A DNA stretch of 12,793 bases. Origin: an uncultured Hyphomicrobiales bacterium (lineage in GTDB: Bacteria; Pseudomonadota; Alphaproteobacteria; Rhizobiales; Beijerinckiaceae). This document shows, piece after piece, positions 7,344 to 12,793 of the stretch. The translations under genes and the position numbers were made by a program. Position 1 is the first letter of the stretch; every line of letters begins with the position of its first letter. The notes beneath the pieces are model-generated. The model saw only the letters and a program-made list of their open reading frames with translations. It was not told the DNA's origin and ran no database searches. The stretch spans positions 1-12,793 of the forward strand of contig CAIWVR010000020.1 in NCBI GenBank assembly GCA_903916165.1, given 5' to 3'.

Positions 7344-7601
7344 ATGTCACTTTCCATCCGAGAACTGTCACAACTGAAGAAAATCGTCGCTTTGGCCCAG
7401 GGCCTGATCGACAAGGCTGAAGCCGCTCCGGCCGATCAGAAGGCGTCGACCAAAAGCGCCACCAAGCGCATTCGTCGTTCTGGCAAGGAACTGGCCGCAT
7501 TTCGTAAGATGCTGAAAGCTGAGCGCAAGCGCGGCGTGTCTGCGACCGATCTCGCCAAGGAGCATGGCGTGTCGATGGCCTATATTTACACGCTGAAATA
7601 G
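7344..7601 (+). CDS. Small helix-turn-helix protein, 85 residues
   Basis: The protein begins MSLSIRELSQLKKIVALAQG, a helical and probably coiled-coil N-terminus. A Lys/Ala/Ser-rich linker follows (about residues 30-50), then a basic segment (KRIRRSGKELAAFRKMLKAE) and a C-terminal helix-turn-helix. The HTH reads RGVSATDLAKEHGVSMAYIY and resembles the HTH_7 type found at the end of resolvases and in small regulators, where ATDLAKEHG would be helix 2 and SMAYIYTL the recognition helix. It is very basic, so DNA binding is likely; the target and role are unknown. The start at 7344 is chosen because AAGAGG lies 5-6 bases upstream. An in-frame ATG at 7308 has no ribosome site. It is monocistronic on the plus strand, facing away from the helicase. 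Its TAG is followed closely by a hairpin. Confidence 0.8.
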   Translation: MSLSIRELSQLKKIVALAQGLIDKAEAAPADQKASTKSATKRIRRSGKELAAFRKMLKAERKRGVSATDLAKEHGVSMAYIYTLK

Positions 7602-7615
7602 GGCGCTCTGTCTGA

Positions 7616-7640
7616 CCGCCACCTTTTGCTTGGTGAGCGG
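7616..7640 (+). terminator. Hairpin after the HTH gene
   Basis: CCGCCACC pairs with GGTG-A-GCGG, giving an 8-bp stem with one bulged A and an 8-base loop (TTTTGCTT). It starts 15 bases after the stop codon of the small HTH gene. No T tract follows, so it may slow or end transcription only weakly, or may protect the 3' end of the message. Confidence 0.3.
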
Positions 7641-7682
7641 CCACGCTGAAACCGCTCAAATCCCGAGTATCCCGATATCTTT

Positions 7683-7711
7683 GGACTGATGGACGCCTGA
7701 TCCGTCAGTCC
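7683..7711. repeat. Strong inverted repeat / hairpin
   Basis: GGACTGATGGA pairs with TCCGTCAGTCC across a 7-base loop (CGCCTGA), an 11-bp stem with one G-T wobble. It lies in the spacer downstream of the small HTH gene and far from the ABC ATPase stop. No T tract follows on either strand, so it is not a standard intrinsic terminator. It could be a dispersed palindromic repeat or an RNA structure element; a single copy is seen here. Confidence 0.45.
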
Positions 7712-8235
7712 ACCCTACCATCGTCCACCGGCGTCAGTTCCACCGCACCTGCTGGCACCAGGTCCTGTCTGCTCTCTGCCCTGGCGGGCATAGGCACCCT
7801 TCTCCATGAATATTGCAGCACCGGAAATCGGTGGCTCCGTTGCGCCAAAGGCGGCTTTTGTCATGATGGGCTTGTTCTGGCTCATCAAGTCACGGCAACG
7901 GAAATTGGTTTTGGCCCAAGCCTGATCTCACGGAAAGTAATGTCAGGCGATGAGACAAGGTCACAGAAGTCGGTGATCTGCCCCTCCGTGGTTTTGACGT
8001 GATGTGCCGCTTGCGAAATCAGGATTCGGCTCTGGACCTGTGGCTTGGAGCTGTCTATCGGCCCGCCGCCTTGAGTTCATAATTTGTTATATATTATAAA
8101 ATTGTAAAAAGAATTTCTGCATCAAGCATGCGTTAGACATAAGCTCATTTGAATCAAGGCTATATCGTCATTTTTCTATTCATTGCTACTTGCGCCAATC
8201 ATATAGTGTGACCGGGATCACTTATTCCCAAACGC

Positions 8236-9324
8236 TCAATGACCTTGAAGCCAGACGCCCTTGTCCAGCGGCAGCGTCACGAAGACCTGATCATCAGGCT
8301 TGAAAAGGGCAGCGCCGCTTACAAAGGGCGCGTCGGCGCTGAGCGAAAGGCCACCCATGACGAGGCCATAGCGCACGGTCGCGCCCAGAAACTCCGTATG
8401 GCTTATCACTGCGGGCAAGACGGCGTCGCCGGGCACCGGGCTGAGCGCAAGAACATGCGGGCGTATGACGAGATGGGGATTGGCCGGGGGTTGGACCCCT
8501 TCCGGCAGGGCGATGCGGAGGCCCTCGCCCATCTGGAAAAAGCCACCCTCCACCGCGCCCGAGATCACATTGGCGGCGCCAAGAAAATGGGCGACGAAGA
8601 GATTGGCTGGCTTTTCGTAAAGCTCCACCGGGGTCCCCACCTGCTGGATCACGCCCTCATTCATGATCGCGATGCGGTCGCAGATGGCATTGGCCTCTTC
8701 CTGATCGTGGGTGACGAAGATCGTGGTGAGATTGAGCCGTTGCTGCAATTCGCGCAGCTCCCGGCGCACCTGAACGCGCATCTTCGCGTCGAGGTTGGAC
8801 AGCGGCTCATCCAGCAGCAGCACCTTGGGCTCGATGACGATGGTGCGCGCCACCGCCACGCGCTGCTGCTGGCCGCCCGAGAGTTGCGAGGGCTTGCGAT
8901 CTCCCAGATGACCGAGGCCAACCAGATCCAGCGCCGTCTGGACCCGGCGTGCGATCTCGGCGCGCGGCACCCGGCGCTCTTCAAGGCCAAAGGCGACATT
9001 CTGCGTCACGCTCATATGCGGCCACAGGGCGTAGGATTGAAAGACCATACCCACCTCGCGCTTCCAGGGCGGCAAGGTGGAGACGTCTTGGCCGCCAATC
9101 AGCACATCGCCGCGATCGGCCCTGTTGAAGCCCGCGATCAACCGCAGCAAGGTTGTCTTGCCGCATCCAGAAGGCCCGAGGAAGGCGAAGAATTCGCCGG
9201 GGTTGATGTGGAGATTGACGTCCTTCAGCACATGGTTGGCCCCATAGGACAGGTCCACATGGCGAATGTCCACATTGACAGCCGCGCGCATCAGATCCGG
9301 CGTTTTCATCATGCCCGCGCTCAT
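8236..9324 (-). CDS. ABC transporter ATP-binding protein, Fe(3+)/polyamine-type importer (FbpC/PotA-like)
   Basis: This is the ATPase that powers the importer encoded upstream; 362 residues, normal for the class. The nucleotide-binding domain is complete: Walker A GPSGCGKTT (50-58), Q-loop VFQSYALWPHMSV (Gln 96), signature LSGGQQQR (148-155), Walker B LLLDEPLSNLD (169-179) and the H-loop VTHDQEEA (His 206). After about residue 245 comes a TOBE-type regulatory domain (FLGAANVISG, then VIRPHVLALS and a C-terminal beta-rich tail), as in ATPases of the FbpC, PotA and UgpC groups. The start ATG overlaps the permease stop as ATGA (9321-9324), implying translational coupling and one transcript; MMKTPD at 9309 is a less likely internal start. 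Sequence alone does not separate iron, phosphonate or polyamine ATPases. It is the last gene of the operon, and no clear terminator follows. Confidence 0.95.
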   Translation of the reverse strand: MSAGMMKTPDLMRAAVNVDIRHVDLSYGANHVLKDVNLHINPGEFFAFLGPSGCGKTTLLRLIAGFNRADRGDVLIGGQDVSTLPPWKREVGMVFQSYALWPHMSVTQNVAFGLEERRVPRAEIARRVQTALDLVGLGHLGDRKPSQLSGGQQQRVAVARTIVIEPKVLLLDEPLSNLDAKMRVQVRRELRELQQRLNLTTIFVTHDQEEANAICDRIAIMNEGVIQQVGTPVELYEKPANLFVAHFLGAANVISGAVEGGFFQMGEGLRIALPEGVQPPANPHLVIRPHVLALSPVPGDAVLPAVISHTEFLGATVRYGLVMGGLSLSADAPFVSGAALFKPDDQVFVTLPLDKGVWLQGH

Positions 9325-11045
9325 TGGATAGCCCCCTTCGCGGTCTGGGTTTTCTCGATGACGAGATGGGACAGATAGGTGCAGGCCGCCACCAGCAATA
9401 CGGCCATGACGCCAAGCGCCGCGCCCGGCCCCCGTCCCGCCGCCGATTGCATAAAGACATAGAGCCCATAGACCAGCGGCGCGTCATCGCTGGATTGCAC
9501 GAGCATCAAGGTGGCCGAAAGCTCCACCGCCGCCGTTGCAAAACTGGTGATGAACCCCGCCAGAATGCCCCCCGCCATCAGGGGCAGCAGGATCTTGCGG
9601 GCGGAACGCAGTTTCGTGGCACCGAGATTTTCAGCCGATTCTTCCAGCGAGATGGAGATTTGCTGCAGCGAAGCGTAGCAGGCGCGCAGGGCATAGGCGA
9701 GGCGGCGCACGGCGAGCGCGAGCACAATCATGATCCACATGGTGGCGAGCGGACGCCCACCGACCAATTGCACATCATAGAAGGCGCGCAAAAAGCCGAT
9801 GCCGAGCACCACGCCGGGGATGGCGAGGGCCGCGCTCGCGGCCCAGTCGAGCCAGGTGCGGCCGATCATCTTCGTGCGCAAGACGAGATAGGCGATGGTC
9901 CCGCCAATGACGATGTCGATGAGGCCCGCCAGCGAGGCGTAGATCAGGGTGTTTTTGATATAGCCAAAACTCTCGCTGAAGACCCGCGTGTAATGAACCG
10001 TCGTATAGGCGTCCGGCAAGGGGCTGAAGGACCAGATGGTGGCGAAGGAGAGCAGCAGCAGGCTCACATGGGGCGCCAGCACGAGCATGAGGATCAGCAG
10101 CACGGCACCATAGGCGATCCATTTCTCATGGCGCCTCATCTGACGTTTGGCGAGGCCGCCGCCGCCGCGCTGTTCGGTATGATAATCCTTGCCCGCCATG
10201 GCGCGCGCCGAAAGCCACATACACAGCACAGACATCACCACCAGCACCACGGAAATCACATAGCCCATGGGATCGGTGATGCCGATGGAGGTCACCCGCA
10301 GATAGGCCTGGGGGGCCAGCATGTCCTTCACGCTGAGAAGCAGGGGCGTCGCCAGATCATCCAGCACCTTCACGAAGACCAGCGAGGCACCGGCTACATA
10401 TCCGGGCATGGCCAGCGGCAGGACGATGCGGCGGAACAGGCGAAAGCCCGAGCTTCCCAGATTCTGCGCCGCCTCCTCCATGCTGCGGTCGATGTTGCGC
10501 ATGGCGGTGGAAAGGTTGACGAGAATGAAGGGGAAGTAATGGATGGCCTGGACGAAGATCACACCATTCAGCCCCTCCATGAAGGGGATCTTGAAATCAA
10601 ACCATTCATCAAGCAGCAGGTTGATCGAGCCGTTGCGGCCAAACAAAAGCAACATGGCCACCGCCCCCACGAAGGGCGGCATGATCAGCGGCAGAAAGGC
10701 CAGGGTCTGGATGAGCGCCGAGCCGCGAAAGTCAAAGCGCGTGGTGATATAGGCCAGCGGCAGGGCGATGAGAGAGGCGCAGACCACCGTCATGCCGGAG
10801 GCGTAGATGGAGTTCCAGAAGGAGCGGATGAAGAGATCCGTGCGCGCGAAATCGATGAAGTTGATCAGCGTGAAGGCGCCCGTGCCCTTCTCCGTGAAGG
10901 CGACATAGATGACGGTGGCGACAGGCAGCGCCAGAAAAACCGCCAGAAAGGCGGCAATCCCCAACGCCAGGACAATTTGCCCCGGCGTGGCGGAGGCCGT
11001 GCGTCGGGGCCGCGGCAGCGGGCTCGGGGCCACTGGCGTCATCAT
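9321..11045 (-). CDS. ABC importer permease, fused double-domain (FbpB-like)
   Basis: This inner-membrane channel has 574 residues and two homologous permease domains in one chain, as in FbpB/AfuB-type iron and some phosphonate importers. Roughly twelve hydrophobic segments are visible, starting with QIVLALGIAAFLAVFLALPV at about 23-42; the second half starts with AYGAVLLILMLVLAPHVSLL near 311. Each half carries an EAA loop that docks the ATPase: MEEAAQNLGSSGFRLFRRIV (189-208) and LEESAENLGATKLRSARKIL (467-486). A basic cytoplasmic linker (about 285-308) joins the halves. It starts directly after the TAA of the binding-protein gene with no intervening base (TAAATG) and no clear ribosome site, so translation probably continues by reinitiation; a second ATG follows at once at 11042. 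It ends in the ATGA overlap with the ATPase gene. Confidence 0.95.
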   Translation of the reverse strand: MMTPVAPSPLPRPRRTASATPGQIVLALGIAAFLAVFLALPVATVIYVAFTEKGTGAFTLINFIDFARTDLFIRSFWNSIYASGMTVVCASLIALPLAYITTRFDFRGSALIQTLAFLPLIMPPFVGAVAMLLLFGRNGSINLLLDEWFDFKIPFMEGLNGVIFVQAIHYFPFILVNLSTAMRNIDRSMEEAAQNLGSSGFRLFRRIVLPLAMPGYVAGASLVFVKVLDDLATPLLLSVKDMLAPQAYLRVTSIGITDPMGYVISVVLVVMSVLCMWLSARAMAGKDYHTEQRGGGGLAKRQMRRHEKWIAYGAVLLILMLVLAPHVSLLLLSFATIWSFSPLPDAYTTVHYTRVFSESFGYIKNTLIYASLAGLIDIVIGGTIAYLVLRTKMIGRTWLDWAASAALAIPGVVLGIGFLRAFYDVQLVGGRPLATMWIMIVLALAVRRLAYALRACYASLQQISISLEESAENLGATKLRSARKILLPLMAGGILAGFITSFATAAVELSATLMLVQSSDDAPLVYGLYVFMQSAAGRGPGAALGVMAVLLVAACTYLSHLVIEKTQTAKGAIQ

Positions 11046-12371
11046 TTAGCGTGCAAGCTTGACGGCCTGCTCCGCCTTGGCGCGCGCCTGTTCGAACTTG
11101 CCCTTGGCGAAGGCCGCCCATTGCTGCTCCAGCTCCGCCTGCCGGGCACCCTTTTCCTTGCCACCGGTGAAGGCGCTGGTGATTTCCGGTGCCCGCGCCT
11201 GAGCCTCGGTGATCGGCATGGCGGCGATGAGGTCACGTGCCTCCTTCACCAGCACGCGGGCCTCTCCATTTTCCTTCTTGGCGAGCGCGGCTTCAGCATC
11301 ATGGATCGCCTTGGTCGCGGCCTTCAGACCCTCGAGCTGGAAGGTGATCATCTGGTCGAAGAGCGTATCGACCGTATCCGTGCGCTTTTCCGAAATTTCG
11401 ACATCGAACTTCACGCGGGCGCCCAGTGCAGTGTCCTTGAAGGGATTGGGATAGTCAGCAGGTGCCTGGGCATAGGTGGCGGGATTGACGGGAAGGCGCC
11501 GGATGCCCGGCTCCAGCAGGACCAATTGCCCGGCAGGCGACAGGAGGAAATCGAGGAAGGCCTCGCCCGCCGCCTTGTTGGGGGCATTGGTGATGAGGCC
11601 CACATTGGCCGGCACGATGGTCGTCACAGTGGGATAGACGAATTTCACCGGAAAGCCGGAGGCCTGGGCGGAGAAGGCGAAGAAATCGATGACCACGCCA
11701 AAGCCCACCTGGCCGGAATTCACTGCCTCGGGCACGCCGAAGGAGCGGTCGGTGACCTGGCGGAAATTGCCGGAGACTTCCTTGATGGTGCGCCAACCCT
11801 TGTCCCAGCCCTCGCCCTGCAGGATCGTTTCCACGGTCAGGTGGGTGGTGCCGGAGCGCGAGGGGGCGGCCATGAGTGTGTGATCGAAATAGACAGCGCG
11901 GGCGAGGTCGCTCCAGTCCTTGGGCTCCGGCAATTTATTGGCTTTTGCATAGCGATCATTCCACATGATCCCATAGCCGGAGGCGGCGAAACCGAAATAG
12001 AAGCCCTGCGGATCATTGATGGGGAAGGAGCCGACCTTCTCAGGGATGCCGACGGCCTTGCTCTGGTATTTCTGCAAGAGTCCCTTGGCCTTCAGCGCCT
12101 CAAAGGCGTCGGGGGCAGAGGCCCAGAAGACGTCTACCTGATTGTTGGAGCGGGTTTCTTCAAGAAACTTGACGCCCGAATTGGTGTTGCGGTTCTGCAC
12201 ATCGAGGGTGGCACCGGGATAGGCCTTCTCGAAGGCCTTCTTGAACGGGTCGGTCACATCCTTGGCGAAGGATGTGACCACAGCCACCTTCCCGGTCTGG
12301 GCTTGCGCCGCATTGGCTGCAAACAATCCAACCGCCACCACTGCGGTAACCACAACCGAAAGCCCGGACAT
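11046..12371 (-). CDS. ABC importer periplasmic binding protein, COG1840 (Fe(3+)-type) with helical C-terminal extension
   Basis: Receptor of the importer; 441 residues. A signal peptide (about 1-24, cut after AQA) leads to VAVVTSFAKDVTDPFKKAF, then NRNTNSGVKFLEETR and VDVFWASAPDAFEAL. Family-1 features follow (YGIMWNDRYAK, VGFGVVIDFFAFSAQASG, AGEAFLDFLLSPAGQLVL). In FbpA iron receptors an N-terminal His and a Tyr-Tyr pair bind iron. Here the first loop has no His, and the Tyr pair position reads Phe230-Phe231 (IDFFAF), so ferric iron is doubtful. The NRNT and VDVFWASAP segments recall the branch containing the phosphoglycerate sensor PgtC; this is a weak inference. Beyond about residue 345 an Ala/Lys/Glu-rich helical tail extends the usual length by about 95 residues. 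The start is well supported: GGAGGG lies 8 bases upstream. It is the first gene of the operon and abuts the permease gene. Confidence 0.92.
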   Translation of the reverse strand: MSGLSVVVTAVVAVGLFAANAAQAQTGKVAVVTSFAKDVTDPFKKAFEKAYPGATLDVQNRNTNSGVKFLEETRSNNQVDVFWASAPDAFEALKAKGLLQKYQSKAVGIPEKVGSFPINDPQGFYFGFAASGYGIMWNDRYAKANKLPEPKDWSDLARAVYFDHTLMAAPSRSGTTHLTVETILQGEGWDKGWRTIKEVSGNFRQVTDRSFGVPEAVNSGQVGFGVVIDFFAFSAQASGFPVKFVYPTVTTIVPANVGLITNAPNKAAGEAFLDFLLSPAGQLVLLEPGIRRLPVNPATYAQAPADYPNPFKDTALGARVKFDVEISEKRTDTVDTLFDQMITFQLEGLKAATKAIHDAEAALAKKENGEARVLVKEARDLIAAMPITEAQARAPEITSAFTGGKEKGARQAELEQQWAAFAKGKFEQARAKAEQAVKLAR

Positions 12372-12597
12372 GCTGCTACCCTCCAGATGGACCGCGTCCT
12401 GACCGCAGTCTTCAATTCAACTCTACAAGGTCAAGCCGCCATTGGCCAAACAGGCCCCGGGGTAAAAAACAAATCCAGTCCATTTCACCAGGCCGCGTTG
12501 ACCAACTGGGCCAAAACTCGGCTCTACAGCCTCAGTTTCTACTTTTATAGCAGGAGGTTATTCACAAAGATAAAAACGCCGCCCTGAATTCAGCCGT
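12372..12597. other. 5' region of the ABC operon
   Basis: No gene is present. On the minus strand it contains the operon's ribosome site (GGAGGG at about 12380-12385) and a long presumed leader. A perfect 8-bp palindrome TTGGCCAA occurs around 12443-12450, and a second TTGGCC-like motif lies near 12511-12516. Whether these bind a regulator cannot be told. Confidence 0.35.
12544..12552 (-). promoter_or_regulatory. Candidate extended -10 promoter of the ABC operon
   Basis: The minus strand reads TGC-TATAAA, an extended -10 element. No good -35 box lies 16-18 bases upstream, which extended -10 promoters can tolerate. It lies about 175 bases ahead of the binding-protein ATG, giving a long leader. 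The same place on the plus strand reads AGGAGG, but no normal start codon follows it. Confidence 0.3.
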
Positions 12598-12793
12598 TCA
12601 AGTGCTGGCGCGGAAACGTCGAAAACAGACGCCCCCACACGAGCGACGAGCCGTGAATGATTCGGGGATGGACCCAGCCAGCCCGTTTGACCCGCCTGTT
12701 GACGCTGAGTCTGTCAGGCCCGGCGTCCCTTCCACGACCTTGCTGCCGTCCCGGACCGAGACGTGCAGAAACAGGCTGCTGGCCGTGCCAAAA
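12598..12793. other. Right-edge sequence, open on both strands; partial gene likely, strand unresolved
   Basis: Two frames that share third codon positions are open to the right edge. The minus frame ends at the TGA at 12598-12600; its upstream part reads SLFLHVSVRDGSKVVEGTPG. It shows more purines at first codon positions by hand count, so it would be the end of a gene upstream of the ABC operon. The plus frame could start at ATG 12668 or GTG 12602 and reads MDPASPFDPPVDAESV. Third positions are GC-rich in both. I recognise neither. At most one is real. Confidence 0.3.

Larger units (their letters stand above)
7602..8235. other. 634-base spacer with hairpins and an AT-rich tract
   Basis: The spacer lies between the HTH gene and the convergent ABC operon. 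It holds the hairpin at 7616-7640, a second strong hairpin at 7683-7711 and a markedly AT-rich stretch around 8079-8118. A minus-strand frame open from 8076 to 7885 gives protein-like sequence (HHVKTTEGQITDFCDL...) but has no ATG or GTG start, so it may be a gene scrap. A 39-codon plus-strand frame at 7806-7925 has no ribosome site. No recognisable gene is present. Confidence 0.4.

Noticed and set aside
7885..8076. Minus-strand open frame with protein-like translation in the spacer before the ABC operon
   Set aside because: No ATG, GTG or TTG start and no ribosome site; no family recognised. It is mentioned only as a possible gene scrap.
8239..9378. A 379-codon plus-strand open frame
   Set aside because: Antisense shadow of the ABC ATPase gene, which has all Walker and signature motifs; no domain is seen in the shadow.
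9324..12587. A 1087-codon plus-strand open frame covering two ABC genes
   Set aside because: It is exactly antisense to the well-recognised permease and binding-protein genes. Its translation is low-complexity in His, Gln, Gly, Arg and Asp, as expected when GC-rich third positions remove stops on the opposite strand.
1..12793. CRISPR arrays, tRNA or rRNA genes
   Set aside because: No regularly spaced direct repeats, no tRNA-like cloverleaf and no rRNA-like conserved sequence were seen on reading both strands.

Overview
The window looks like a piece of an alphaproteobacterial chromosome. This is inferred from a GC-rich base composition with GC-rich third codon positions, many solute-binding proteins, and IS5/IS630-type transposase debris of the kind common in rhizobial and acetic-acid-bacterial lineages. 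No species can be named from what is visible. Almost everything recognisable is transport, one large helicase, or decayed insertion sequence. I see no rRNA, tRNA, CRISPR array, phage module or defence operon.

Layout from left to right. (1) 1-1468, minus strand: two periplasmic substrate-binding proteins, an NMT1/SsuA-like ABC-type protein followed by a TctC/Bug-type protein that runs off the left edge. They overlap by ATGA, so they are probably translated together, although they belong to different transporter classes. A perfect 16-bp palindrome (1846-1861) lies upstream. (2) 1938-2387: the C-terminal tail of a dead IS5-type transposase and a possible 64-residue hypothetical protein. (3) 2480-6031, minus strand: a complete SWIM zinc-finger SNF2-family helicase of 1183 residues. 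(4) 6284-7080: more transposon debris, namely the tail of an IS3-type OrfB (minus) and an internally deleted IS630-type transposase (plus). The helicase is therefore bracketed by IS remnants. (5) 7344-7601, plus strand: an 85-residue protein with a C-terminal helix-turn-helix, preceded by AT-rich DNA with overlapping inverted repeats. (6) 7602-8235: a mostly empty spacer with two hairpins. (7) 8236-12371, minus strand: a complete three-gene ABC importer operon of the Fe(3+)/COG1840 type, ordered binding protein, fused double-domain permease, ATPase, with junctions that abut or overlap. (8) 12598-12793: ambiguous edge sequence open on both strands.

Working together: the ABC operon encodes a full importer. 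Its binding protein lacks the histidine and tandem tyrosines that hold iron in classical FbpA proteins, and it carries an extra helical C-terminal segment of about 95 residues, so its ligand is probably not free ferric iron. The left-hand pair supplies two periplasmic receptors whose membrane partners are not visible here. The helicase and the small HTH protein have no obvious functional partners. I did not find a convincing new multi-gene system. The items most worth a second look are the coupled unlike receptors, the altered binding protein, and the two operator-like palindromic sites.
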